Assembly: GCF_037076465.1 (NCBI RefSeq)
Contig: NZ_AP028908.1
Location: 1,550,001 to 1,614,000 of the forward strand
Reading direction: 5' to 3'
DNA length: 64,000 nt
From: Pectobacterium araliae
Lineage (GTDB): Bacteria > Pseudomonadota > Gammaproteobacteria > Enterobacterales > Enterobacteriaceae
The notes below the pieces were generated by a model. The model was not told the DNA's origin and searched no databases. It saw only the letters and a program-made list of their open reading frames with translations. The position numbers and the translations under genes were made by a program. Below are positions 42,543 to 50,926 of this stretch, in pieces (the stretch's first letter is position 1; each line of letters starts with the position of its first letter).

Positions 42543-44051
42543 TTATTTCGCCGCAGCAATATGCGTGGCTGAATTGATCAGCGTGCGTTCACGCGGGTCG
42601 CGCAGTGCGTCTTTTACCTGTGCGCCTTCACCCTGAATGACGCGTTCATGCAGCATTGGGATCGCAGCATCGCTGGCAAGGATCAGATTTTCTGCTTGCA
42701 TAATGGCCTGACGGCGAGCCTCTCCGGCGGGAATGGCTGCCGCTTTTTGCAGCGCCTGATCGATTTCCGGGCGGCACAACTGAGCGATATTGAACGACCC
42801 TTCACAGGCAAAGTCGCTGTACAGGTAAGCAACGGGATCGCCGGAGTCTAGCACCGTTGCACGCGATAAAATAAAGGCGTCAAACTTGCCTGCCAGCGCG
42901 TCAGACTCAATCTGCGCATACTCACGTACGACTTGCTTTACCGTAAATCCAGCGGCAGTGAGTTGCTGTGCCAGATAGACCGCGACTTCCGGTAGCTCAG
43001 CGCGATCGCTGAAGGTGGCTAGCGTGATGGTTGCCCCTGCGGGTGCGCCGGCATTAACCGGATTCGCTACGGGTTGGCGCAGCCCGGCAGCCCATGGCAG
43101 CGCGGGACCTAACAACCCTTGGGCGACATCGGCACGCTTCTCATACACGTTATCTACTAGTTGCTGGCGGTTGATTGCCTCGCGCACGGCAGCCCGCATC
43201 GCGGGGTCTTGCATCACGCCATGGCGCGTATTTAGATACAGCGTGTTGGTGCGGGGCATTGGGACTTCATGCACCAGCGATTGATCCAGCAGCGGAGCCT
43301 GAGAAACGGGAATGGCTTCGACAATATCTGCGGTGCCAGTCCGTAAGGCGGCAGCCCGCGCGGTACCATCGGAAACAAAACTGACATCGATACCGCTGAC
43401 CTGTGCTTTCTCACCCCAGTAGCCGTCGAACCGATCCAATACCGCGCTGCTAGTGCCGGTGACGCTACGCAGAGTGAACGGGCCGCTTCCGGTGTTGATC
43501 GGATTAACGACGCGATTTTTACCGTATGCCTGCATGGAGAGGATTGCCAATTGCGGGCTGGATAAGCGCTGTGGCAACAGCGGGTCTGGTTTCGCCGTGG
43601 AAACGATAACGGCGCTATCGCCATCGGCTTTTATCGTTAACTGCACGCCGTCCAGAATACGCGGCTTGGGCGATGCGGTAGACGCCACGGTCAACGCATT
43701 CACTACCGTGGCGACGTTTAACGTGGTGTTGTCATGAAAATGGACGTTCGGGCGCAGTTCAAAACGCCAGGATTTATCATCGATCTGTTGCCATTTCGTC
43801 GCCAGCGCGGGTTGGGCTTCTCCGAGTTTGTCGAGCACCACCAGCGTTTCTGCTGTGCTCCAGCGCGACAGTTTAAAGGCGTCATCGCTCAGCGGCGTCA
43901 GGCCGGAACGGGGTGGCTGGAGCATCGCCAGTTTGATTCGGCCGTCATGATGTGAAACAGGGTGTTCTTCCGGTTCATTGAAGCAGCCTGAAAGCAGTAG
44001 CGTGGCTGACAGCAGGCCGAAAATGGGCCACAAGAAATTAGGCTTATTCAT
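42543..44051 (-). CDS. SBP_bac_5-type lipoprotein binding protein (metal-chelate/opine type)
   Basis: A 502-residue ABC substrate-binding lipoprotein of the oligopeptide/nickel/opine cluster. The lipobox LLSGC puts the acylated cysteine at C23. A histidine-rich stretch ('EEHPVSHHDGRIK') follows the signal. Family segments are 'WRFELRPNVHFHDNTTLNVATVVNAL' in outline, 'NTGSGPFTLRSV' and 'LYLNTRHGVMQDPAMRAAVREAINRQQLV' in outline. The ATG at 44051 has AAGGACAG upstream; one earlier TTG is less likely. It delivers substrate to the fused permease next to it. CntA of Staphylococcus (staphylopine-metal uptake) belongs to the same family, and the operon content and Zur-like site make a zinc-chelate substrate likely, though not shown. 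Confidence 0.87.
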   Translation of the reverse strand: MNKPNFLWPIFGLLSATLLLSGCFNEPEEHPVSHHDGRIKLAMLQPPRSGLTPLSDDAFKLSRWSTAETLVVLDKLGEAQPALATKWQQIDDKSWRFELRPNVHFHDNTTLNVATVVNALTVASTASPKPRILDGVQLTIKADGDSAVIVSTAKPDPLLPQRLSSPQLAILSMQAYGKNRVVNPINTGSGPFTLRSVTGTSSAVLDRFDGYWGEKAQVSGIDVSFVSDGTARAAALRTGTADIVEAIPVSQAPLLDQSLVHEVPMPRTNTLYLNTRHGVMQDPAMRAAVREAINRQQLVDNVYEKRADVAQGLLGPALPWAAGLRQPVANPVNAGAPAGATITLATFSDRAELPEVAVYLAQQLTAAGFTVKQVVREYAQIESDALAGKFDAFILSRATVLDSGDPVAYLYSDFACEGSFNIAQLCRPEIDQALQKAAAIPAGEARRQAIMQAENLILASDAAIPMLHERVIQGEGAQVKDALRDPRERTLINSATHIAAAK

Positions 44052-44061
44052 CAATCTGTCC

Positions 44062-45309
44062 TTATTGATTCACGGTTGAAGCGGATTTAAACGGGCGGCA
44101 GATAACCACCATGGCTAGCGAACTGCACAAGGGTACGGCGGCGAGCAGCACCCACGGAATGGCGGCCTGCGGCGATGGTGTCAGCGCGCGATCGAGCTGG
44201 CTACCGAGTATAAAGTTACCGACCAGTACCGCGATGCCGCCCATCGACGCCAGCGCGCCATAGTGCGCACCCAGGTTTTTGTTGTTGGCAAAGCGAGGAA
44301 TGAGATCCATGCCAACGGGGACGATCAGCATTTGTCCTAGCGTCAGCAGGGTAATTAATGAGATAGCCGGAAGCAGGCGTTGCCAGCCTTCAGGCGGCGT
44401 AGTAGAGGCAAACAGCGCCACGCTAAAGAACGACGCGGCCAGCAGCGCGAAACCCAATGGCAGCATGCGCGCGGCGCCAATCCGGCGGGCAAAACGCGCC
44501 AGTGGGAGCTGTAACCCGATCACCAGTAATGAGGCCAGCACAAACAGCGGGCCGAGATCTTTCTCGCTGCTGCCAGAGCGATGCAGTTCAACTGGGAGCG
44601 CTAAATAGAGCTGGTTGTAGCTGAACAGGTAAGCACTATAGGCGATGATGAACGCGACAAAGCGACGTTGGCGGAAGGTTTCCCACCACGGGGCGATATG
44701 CAATTCGCCTTGATTTTGCTGTGTCGGCGGTAGGCTGAAAAACAGGATGATAAGCGCGATCACAAAGACACCAGCGCCCGCGAGTGCCACGCGCTGGAAT
44801 CCGTACCCGGCCAGCACCGAGCCGAGCAACGGCCCGAGCACGGCACCCAGCTCGCCGCAAATGGCAAACAAGGCGAACCATTCGGAGCGGCTACGCTTTC
44901 CCTCTTTTTCGCTTTGCGTACCGGCCTGCGCCATCAGTGCTTCAATGGCAGGAGAGAACAGGGCACCGCCAACACCCGTCAGACAGGCGCCGAGGATGAT
45001 CGGCCATAGCGAGTCGCCCAGCGCCAGCAGTAAATAGCCGCTGATGCGCACCACACAGCCGCACAGGATAATCACGCGTGCACCGAATCTGTCCGCCAGT
45101 GCGCCGCCGACTAAAAACATGCCCTGCTGAGAAAAGGTACGTAAGCCAATCACTAGCCCGATAGCCCAGCCGGAAAGCAGCATGTCGTCACGCAGGAAAA
45201 TAGCCAGAAACGGCACCACGGCATAAAAGCCAATGTTGAAAACAAGCTGACTACCCAGAAGTAGCGGTGGATAAGGCCGTGGGGCGCGGTTGGCGGTAAG
45301 GTCTGACAT
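44062..45309 (-). CDS. MFS exporter (CntE/MdtH-like position)
   Basis: A 415-residue major facilitator protein with 12 helices. The loop 2-3 motif A reads 'GALADRFGARVIILCG'; motif C-like text 'GVGGALFSPAIEALMAQAG' is typical of the MdtH/drug-antiporter branch. It lies within the transport operon between the second ATPase and the binding protein (10 bp to the latter). In staphylopine and related metallophore loci an MFS protein (CntE) exports the freshly made metallophore, so its presence inside an uptake operon is a clue to metallophore traffic. No biosynthetic gene (nicotianamine synthase-like or opine dehydrogenase) accompanies it in this window. A multidrug role cannot be excluded. Confidence 0.85.
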   Translation of the reverse strand: MSDLTANRAPRPYPPLLLGSQLVFNIGFYAVVPFLAIFLRDDMLLSGWAIGLVIGLRTFSQQGMFLVGGALADRFGARVIILCGCVVRISGYLLLALGDSLWPIILGACLTGVGGALFSPAIEALMAQAGTQSEKEGKRSRSEWFALFAICGELGAVLGPLLGSVLAGYGFQRVALAGAGVFVIALIILFFSLPPTQQNQGELHIAPWWETFRQRRFVAFIIAYSAYLFSYNQLYLALPVELHRSGSSEKDLGPLFVLASLLVIGLQLPLARFARRIGAARMLPLGFALLAASFFSVALFASTTPPEGWQRLLPAISLITLLTLGQMLIVPVGMDLIPRFANNKNLGAHYGALASMGGIAVLVGNFILGSQLDRALTPSPQAAIPWVLLAAVPLCSSLAMVVICRPFKSASTVNQ

Positions 45310-45365
45310 TCAATCATCCGTTATCAAAAATCCCGTTATGGGGAATGGGTTATCGAAGCGATATT

Positions 45366-46211
45366 TTATGGTAAAAAATGCGTTTCAGTGAGCGAATAGC
45401 CAGAGGTTGATAGCGCGGGGACGGCTTGCAACAGACGGGCGGTGTGCGCCTGTTGCGGTGAAGCCAGCACCGCAGCCGTGGGGCGATCTTCAATAATGCG
45501 TCCGCCGTCCATGACCAGCATTCTGTCGCACAGCCCGGCAAGCATAGAAATGTCGTGCGAGACCATTAGCAATCCCATCTTGTTTTGTTCAGTGACCTGT
45601 TGCAGCAGGGTTTTGATCTGCTCACGTAACGGCAAATCCAGGCCGCTGACGGGTTCATCCGCCAGTAAAAAATCGGGGCGAATAATCAGCGCTCGTGCCA
45701 GCGCGACACGCTGCGCCTGTCCACCAGAAAGCTGCCCAGCGGCGTTGTCCAACAGTGTTGTACTGAGTTCGACTTGTTCCATGACGTTGCGCAGGCACAC
45801 TGGTGCATTTTCATCGGGACGCAAGCGCTTCAGCGGCTCAGTGAGAAGATCGGCGACGCGCTGGTGTGGGGCGAGCGAACCTGCCGGATCTTGCGGAATA
45901 TACTGAACGCGGCGGCGATACCACAGCAACGAACGTACCGAACCGGGCTTAATCAGGTTACCGTCACAGTACACCGTGCCACTCTCCGGTGCTTCCAGTG
46001 CCAGCAGCGTTTTCAGTAATGTGGATTTACCGCAGCCCGACGCACCAACCAGGCCGACACGTTCGTGACGGCGTAAATGTAGTGACAGGTCATGAAAAAT
46101 CGCGCTGTCAGGATCGGCCTTTTGCCACGGCAAACGTGACGTCTGACGATAGCGGCTGACGTGCTCAAGGCTTAAAAACGGTGAAGGAACCGCATGCAGG
46201 TGGTGGTTCAT
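45366..46211 (-). CDS. Opp/Nik/Cnt-type ABC ATPase (second, DppF-like)
   Basis: A 281-residue ATP-binding subunit. Walker A GASGCGKST is at residues 56-64, the Q-loop region is 'YIPQDPAGSLAPHQRV' (the QDPxxSLxP wording of the DppF/NikE class), the signature is 'LSGGQAQRVALARAL' and Walker B 'FLLADEPVSGLD'. It overlaps the first ATPase gene by 4 bp. It pairs with that subunit to energise the fused permease. Confidence 0.92.
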   Translation of the reverse strand: MNHHLHAVPSPFLSLEHVSRYRQTSRLPWQKADPDSAIFHDLSLHLRRHERVGLVGASGCGKSTLLKTLLALEAPESGTVYCDGNLIKPGSVRSLLWYRRRVQYIPQDPAGSLAPHQRVADLLTEPLKRLRPDENAPVCLRNVMEQVELSTTLLDNAAGQLSGGQAQRVALARALIIRPDFLLADEPVSGLDLPLREQIKTLLQQVTEQNKMGLLMVSHDISMLAGLCDRMLVMDGGRIIEDRPTAAVLASPQQAHTARLLQAVPALSTSGYSLTETHFLP

Positions 46212-47041
46212 CCGGCAAGCGCTCCGGCAACAGGTAACACATGGGTTGATAAAACATGGGTTGATAAAACATCGTCAGCGCGACGAGCGGCAGCCACCAA
46301 ACTACGGGTATAGGGGGGCTGTGGTGCATTCAGTAGTTGCACCATAGTACCGGATTCAACGATCTGACCATTTTCCATCACCAGACCGCGCTGGCAGAGT
46401 TGGGTGGCGACGGCAATATCATGCGTAATAAACAGCAGTGCAGGTGCATCCGGCTGCGCACTACGTTCCTGTAAGACGCGCAATACCTGCTGCTGAGTGA
46501 TGACATCCAGCGCGGTTGTGGGTTCATCCGCCACCAGTAGCCGGGTTTTGCCAAGCAGTGCGAGGGTAATACAAATACGCTGACGCTGACCGCCGGACAA
46601 TTCGGCAGGGTAGCGCTGCAATAGGTTGGGAATATCGTCCAGCTTCATGGCTGTCAGAAGCGCAGTAAGCTCAGCGGAAGGGGGGGCTTTCAACGCCAGC
46701 GAGAGCTGTTTCCCTAACGGCATGAGCGGATTGAGCGCCGTCGCAGAGTCTTGAAAAACGGCAGATACCCGACTGGTATGCGGGCGCGCCAGCGCGTTCA
46801 ACTGACTGACTTCTTGACCATTTACCTTAATACTGCCGCTAATCTGGCAGCCTGTGGCTGGGGTGCCGATCACGGCTTTAGCGGTGAGGGATTTACCGGA
46901 ACCCGATGCGCCGAGTAAACAGACTCGCTCGCCTGCGAACAGCGTAAAACTGATATCGCTGACTTTGGTTTCGCCACCAATCGACAGGTTAAGGTTCCCC
47001 ACCTGGAGAATGGTATCTGTGTGTCTGTTCCAGTTAATCAT
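46208..47041 (-). CDS. Opp/Nik/Cnt-type ABC ATPase (first, DppD-like)
   Basis: A 277-residue ATP-binding subunit with Walker A GASGSGKS at residues 44-51, 'AVFQDSATALNPLMPLG' as Q-loop region (QDxxTALNP, the DppD/NikD class), signature 'LSGGQRQRICITLAL' and Walker B 'LLVADEPTTALDV'. It is the first gene of the five-gene minus-strand operon; a Zur-like operator lies 27-49 bp upstream of the ATG. Near the C-terminus a 15-bp duplication gives the repeated peptide VLSTH-VLSTH. It overlaps the next gene by 4 bp. Confidence 0.92.
   Translation of the reverse strand: MINWNRHTDTILQVGNLNLSIGGETKVSDISFTLFAGERVCLLGASGSGKSLTAKAVIGTPATGCQISGSIKVNGQEVSQLNALARPHTSRVSAVFQDSATALNPLMPLGKQLSLALKAPPSAELTALLTAMKLDDIPNLLQRYPAELSGGQRQRICITLALLGKTRLLVADEPTTALDVITQQQVLRVLQERSAQPDAPALLFITHDIAVATQLCQRGLVMENGQIVESGTMVQLLNAPQPPYTRSLVAAARRADDVLSTHVLSTHVLPVAGALAG
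46239..46272. repeat. 15-bp tandem duplication in the ATPase gene
   Basis: ACATGGGTTGATAAA occurs at 46239-46253 and 46254-46268, followed by four bases of a third copy. It keeps the frame and adds five residues (VLSTH) near the C-terminus of the first ATPase. Likely a replication-slippage product. Confidence 0.85.
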
Positions 47042-47067
47042 GGTTAACGTATAGGGTTAGTGTAAAT

Positions 47068-47090
47068 GGATATGTAATAACATAACAAAT
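47068..47090 (-). promoter_or_regulatory. Zur-like operator of the Opp/Cnt-type operon
   Basis: On the minus strand the core reads TGTTATGTTATTACA; it agrees with the Zur consensus TGTTATA-N-TATAACA at 12 of 14 positions. The 23-bp site is identical at 22 positions to the one upstream of the AztD-like gene. It lies 27-49 bp before the start codon of the first ATPase gene, the right place for a repressor site. Confidence 0.78.
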
Positions 47091-47224
47091 CACAACGAAG
47101 TGATGCAAAGGAAATGTGATCCAGAGCGTATAAATAACGCTATCGACGCAGCCCTAATAGCTCGCGTCGATGATGATAGTAGGGAGAGTCAATCGTAGAG
47201 AGATACGGTATGTATGCTTAGTGG

Positions 47225-48133
47225 TTACTCGTTGGGTTCCTGACTGAGCTGTGCCAGTTCCGCCGCGCTTAACTGAGTAATCTGACAAACCTGAGCAGGT
47301 TCCATGCCGCTAAGTAGAAGCTGACGAGCAATGTTTCGAGCACTGGCTTTCATTCCTTGCTGTATGCCATGTTTGATGCCTTTTTCAAACCCGATTTTCT
47401 CAAGCTGCTGTGCGATGGTCATGATCGCCTCCCGATCCGTTGACAGAGATTGCGCGATAGCCTCAATAAAATCGGCGGGCTTGGATGTATTGCCGCTCCG
47501 CGCGATGTAAAACAGTATCGCTCTTTTTTGCGGCAGTGGTATCTGCCAGCGTTCAAATAATAGCCCGATATCCTGGGCCAGTTCCAGCATATCTCGTGTG
47601 CGAATGTGTTTTTGCACCAGTTCCAACAGCGCCACGCGGCGATGCGTCTTGATGTCCTCATCCGGTATCACCGTTAGGTCAACTAAAGGAAAGGCGGCGT
47701 TGTAGAGTTTTTCTGCCTGAATAGCGTCAGCAAAACCGTCGAGCCAGCACAGCGTATAGGGATAAGGGCTACGCTGGCCGTGATAAAACAGTAAAGGAAC
47801 GACGAGCGGCAACGTATCGTGACCTTGAGAGAGGTGCTGCTGCATGGCAGCCAGCGCGTAGCGCAGCAGGCGAAACGGCATCAGCTTTTCTGGGCGGCTC
47901 TGATGTTCGATCACACAATAGATATAACCTTGCCCTGTGGTAGTCTGAATTGAGTACAGCATATCCGATATTCTTGCGCGTAGTTCCTCGTCAACAAAAG
48001 AGGCTGATTGCAGTTGTAGCGAACTGAAGTCGCAGATATGCCTGATTTCTTCTGGCAGGTGGATGGCGAAAAAATCCTTTGCGACGGCTGGGTCGCTGAG
48101 AAACTGTTTAAAAATCGCATCATGCGCAGCCAT
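47225..48133 (-). CDS. Rpn-family PD-(D/E)XK nuclease / transposase-like protein
   Basis: A 302-residue protein of the recombination-promoting nuclease (Rpn, formerly YhgA-like transposase) family. The N-terminal 'AAHDAIFKQFLSDPAVAKDFFAIHLPEEI' (outlined) and the nuclease core 'LRARISDMLYSIQT' with 'YIYCVIEHQSRPEKLMPFRLLRYA' (outlined; D, E-x-Q catalytic residues) are standard. The C-terminus ends in 'IKHGIQQGMKASARNIARQLL', as in other members. The start at 48133 has GGGACGG upstream; the longer frame to 48262 is unlike the family. Rpn proteins are DNA endonucleases linked to RecA-independent horizontal transfer and phage defence. No terminal inverted repeats or target duplications were seen around it, so it is not part of a visible insertion sequence. 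Confidence 0.9.
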   Translation of the reverse strand: MAAHDAIFKQFLSDPAVAKDFFAIHLPEEIRHICDFSSLQLQSASFVDEELRARISDMLYSIQTTTGQGYIYCVIEHQSRPEKLMPFRLLRYALAAMQQHLSQGHDTLPLVVPLLFYHGQRSPYPYTLCWLDGFADAIQAEKLYNAAFPLVDLTVIPDEDIKTHRRVALLELVQKHIRTRDMLELAQDIGLLFERWQIPLPQKRAILFYIARSGNTSKPADFIEAIAQSLSTDREAIMTIAQQLEKIGFEKGIKHGIQQGMKASARNIARQLLLSGMEPAQVCQITQLSAAELAQLSQEPNE

Positions 48134-48306
48134 GCTGTTTTTCCGTCCCTGAATAATCTGTAGGCAATGGTAAAAGAAGCGGATATGGGCAGGGAAGAAG
48201 CGCAGAGGACGACTGCGTTGGTATGGAAGGATGTACGCAAGAAAAGTGAGAAATGAAAGCAACGATGCGATCTCACTGGGAGCAAGATCGCGTTAAGGTG
48301 TGAGGG

Positions 48307-50100
48307 TTAGCTCTGTTGCGTGGTCAGCCACTGGCGCAAGCGTTCGGGCTGTTGTGCGCCGCTCAGGCGTGCCTGTTCTTCACCGTTTTCAAGCCATAGC
48401 AGCGTTGGTAGCGTTCTCACCGCCAGTTTCTCTGTCAGTACAATGTGATGATCGGCGTCCAGATAATGACTTGGTAATTGACGGTATTCCTCATTATCCA
48501 GGATCGTTTCTAACTGACGGTAGAGGCTTTTACAGTGGACGCAGCGCTCGGCGCCGACCAGCAGCAGCTGTGGCGTGTCTTGTGCCGCTAACTCAGGCCA
48601 GTCTTCAGCAGTAAGCGGAGCGAAGCGTTCACGGTTGACGGCAAAGAGCTTCGGGCTGCGCTTAAGGTCTTCGCTGTCGGTTGCGACGCATAGGGCATCG
48701 CCGCTCTTTTTATAAGGGCGCGTACCGTCAATACGAATCACGCTAGCGAAGCCGGGGGCGGCGGCTCCGGGTTGACGTAGCTGAGTATTATCGGGAGCCA
48801 TCACGGGTGTTTCCTGTGGGCGCGGCAGCTGTGGCACCCATTCATAGGGAACGCGGTAGGCGCGATACAGCATGTTGGTGTTCACCGTTTTGCCCCAGTA
48901 AGGGGAAATAAACTCCCAGACAATTTCGTGATCGACGGTGACTTCAAACAGTCGACCGTTAGCCCCTTCGTTAATCAAGGTATTGCCGTTGGGCAGGCGT
49001 TGGATATTACTGATATACGGACTGTAAAAACGAAACGCATCGGTCGGATGTGGGATTCCCGCTTCATAGGGCGAGTAGCGCCAGACAATATCCAGCGTCA
49101 CCGGATTGATTTCCAGCACGCGGGAATAATCACGCCAGGCGTTTTTTACCCCGTCCGCCGATGCCGGATTAGGTGCGCCATAGCCCGCCCAGCCGCCGTT
49201 ATCAAACACCAGAATATTGCCTGCGCCGGGTAATCCCGCAGGGATCATATGGGCGTGGTGCTGACCGATAATCCAGCCGATGTGTTTGAGTTCAGGCGTG
49301 TTGTAATGAGGACCAAGCTGCCAGACGATGTTGCCACTCTGCTTGTCGATGATGGCGATGATGTTGGATTCGCGCGCGTCCCAGATGATGTTATCCGGGT
49401 GGAAACGGCTATCACCTTGATCGAACCACGGATTGGGGCCGAGTGCCGACATGGAGTTGATGTGCATCCAGTCGCCCATCCCGCCGCCGCTCTTGCGCAG
49501 GTTAGGATTGTTGTACAGCGCGGTTTTTGCGTCGTCATCAAAACCCAGCTCATCGAAATGGTCGCTGCACCGCCATTCCCATAAAATGTTGCCCTGCCAG
49601 TCCACCTCAATGATGGTGTCGTCGAGCAACAGTTTGTCGCTGATGCGTTCATTGTGCAGGTTGGTATGCGCCAGCAGTAGCGTGTTGCCGCCAATCGACT
49701 GGGGCTCTTGCCCGGGTGCATAATAGCCGACCGGGTTGCCGCTGCGCTGGTAATCATGGTGGACGCGCGCCATCCATTCTGGCGGAAGATCAGGATCGGT
49801 TATGTGCTCATACCCATTGAACTTCCAGACGACGTTGCCGTCCCAGTCCACCTGAATCAGGTCGACCATATCTTGCATACCATAGCGCGAATCACGTTCG
49901 CCGCTGTGTCCGAGAATGTAGCCGCCGGGCAGAATTTTGTTGGGGAAGCCGTGCAGACCTTCCCACAAACGCAGTTCGGTGCCGTTCATATCTACCAGCA
50001 CCGCGCCGCGTTCCAGCGCCTGAAAGACGGTGTAGCCGCCCCAGGCTTTTTCTGGGTTATAAATCGTGGTGCCGGTTGGGTAGACGGATGGGTGTCCCAT
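48307..50100 (-). CDS. Arylsulfotransferase-like protein fused to a thioredoxin domain
   Basis: A 597-residue two-domain protein. Residues about 10-430 form a six-bladed propeller of the arylsulfotransferase (ASST) type, with repeats such as 'LIQVDWDGNVVWKFNG', 'TIIEVDWQGNILWEW' and 'IIDKQSGNIVWQLG', and conserved histidine segments 'LAHTNLH', 'DWMHINSMSALG' and 'GQHHAHMIPAG' (residues 279-289), then 'ILVFDNGG'. Residues about 480-597 are a thioredoxin fold with C520-V-H-C523 and the cis-proline loop 'RTLPTLLWLENG'. There is no signal peptide, unlike periplasmic AssT, so it should act in the cytoplasm. A TGGAG site precedes the ATG. It lies 16 bp after the SsuB-like ATPase gene in a sulfate-ester/sulfonate transport operon, suggesting transfer or release of sulfate from imported esters. 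The reaction is inferred. Confidence 0.85.
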   Translation of the reverse strand: MGHPSVYPTGTTIYNPEKAWGGYTVFQALERGAVLVDMNGTELRLWEGLHGFPNKILPGGYILGHSGERDSRYGMQDMVDLIQVDWDGNVVWKFNGYEHITDPDLPPEWMARVHHDYQRSGNPVGYYAPGQEPQSIGGNTLLLAHTNLHNERISDKLLLDDTIIEVDWQGNILWEWRCSDHFDELGFDDDAKTALYNNPNLRKSGGGMGDWMHINSMSALGPNPWFDQGDSRFHPDNIIWDARESNIIAIIDKQSGNIVWQLGPHYNTPELKHIGWIIGQHHAHMIPAGLPGAGNILVFDNGGWAGYGAPNPASADGVKNAWRDYSRVLEINPVTLDIVWRYSPYEAGIPHPTDAFRFYSPYISNIQRLPNGNTLINEGANGRLFEVTVDHEIVWEFISPYWGKTVNTNMLYRAYRVPYEWVPQLPRPQETPVMAPDNTQLRQPGAAAPGFASVIRIDGTRPYKKSGDALCVATDSEDLKRSPKLFAVNRERFAPLTAEDWPELAAQDTPQLLLVGAERCVHCKSLYRQLETILDNEEYRQLPSHYLDADHHIVLTEKLAVRTLPTLLWLENGEEQARLSGAQQPERLRQWLTTQQS

Positions 50101-50116
50101 AGTGGTGCTCCAGTAT

Positions 50117-50926
50117 TTACGTGTTCAGAGAAGAGGAGATGGCCGCCGTATCGGCTGGCTGCGTCAGGAGTGTGAGCAGATCGCTGCACTGCTGGTGAAA
50201 GTCTTGGCTGTCACGCTGGCGCGGATGTGGCAGCGAAATGGTTGTAATCTGGCGGATACGCCCCGGTCGCGGTGCCAGTACGACAACGCGGTCGGCGAGG
50301 TAGACAGCTTCTTCGACGTCGTGCGTCACCAGCAGGGTCGTGGTGCCTTCTGCCTGATGAATACGACGCAACTCCTGTTGCATCTGCTGGCGAGTCAGGG
50401 CGTCTAATGCACCGAAAGGTTCATCCAACATCAGGATCCGGGGATTGGCGACGAGTCCGCGCGCGATGGCGACACGCTGTGCCATACCGCCGGAAAGTTG
50501 GGCGGGCAGGGCATCGGCAAAATCCTGCAAATGCACGAGCTGAATAAAGTGGTCAATCAAGTGTTGTCGCTCTTTTTCGCTGATCGATTCATTCGCAAGC
50601 CCAAGTGCGATGTTTTGCCGCACGGTCAACCAGGGAAACAGGCGCGGTTCCTGAAACACCATGCCGCGCTCGCGTCCGATACCACGAACAGTTTTTCCTT
50701 CAACCAGCACGCGCCCTTGATAATCGTTGTCTAACCCGACCAACATGCGCAGCAGTGTGGATTTTCCGCAACCGCTGCTGCCGACAATCGCCACCAGTTC
50801 ACCGCTGTGAATCGACAGTGAAAAATCCTCAATCACTGTCAGCGATTCGCCCTGTACGCGAAATTGCTTATGCAGATGGTCGAACCGCACCACGGGTGGT
50901 GACACATCAGGGGAAGGGGACGTCAT
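50117..50926 (-). CDS. SsuB/AtsC-like ABC ATPase
   Basis: A 269-residue ATP-binding subunit with Walker A GSSGCGKST at residues 49-57, signature 'LSGGMAQRVAIARGL' and Walker B 'ILMLDEPFGALDALTR'. The Q-loop region 'MVFQEPRLFPWLTVRQN' is typical of the sulfonate/sulfate-ester group. The start overlaps the permease stop by 4 bp. It joins the double permease and the binding protein encoded divergently at 52738. Sulfur-starvation control is expected from family knowledge. Confidence 0.92.
   Translation of the reverse strand: MTSPSPDVSPPVVRFDHLHKQFRVQGESLTVIEDFSLSIHSGELVAIVGSSGCGKSTLLRMLVGLDNDYQGRVLVEGKTVRGIGRERGMVFQEPRLFPWLTVRQNIALGLANESISEKERQHLIDHFIQLVHLQDFADALPAQLSGGMAQRVAIARGLVANPRILMLDEPFGALDALTRQQMQQELRRIHQAEGTTTLLVTHDVEEAVYLADRVVVLAPRPGRIRQITTISLPHPRQRDSQDFHQQCSDLLTLLTQPADTAAISSSLNT

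Noticed and set aside
40728..47041. Nickel importer NikABCDE or plain dipeptide transporter
   Set aside because: The permease fusion, the MFS gene inside the operon and the Zur-like operator do not fit Nik or Dpp operons; a metal-chelate system is the better reading, though nickel is not excluded as cargo.
47225..48133. Insertion sequence around the Rpn-family gene
   Set aside because: No terminal inverted repeats or flanking target duplications were seen; Rpn genes usually stand alone.
49708..50175. 155-codon plus-strand open frame
   Set aside because: Antisense to the sulfotransferase-thioredoxin gene and its ribosome site.
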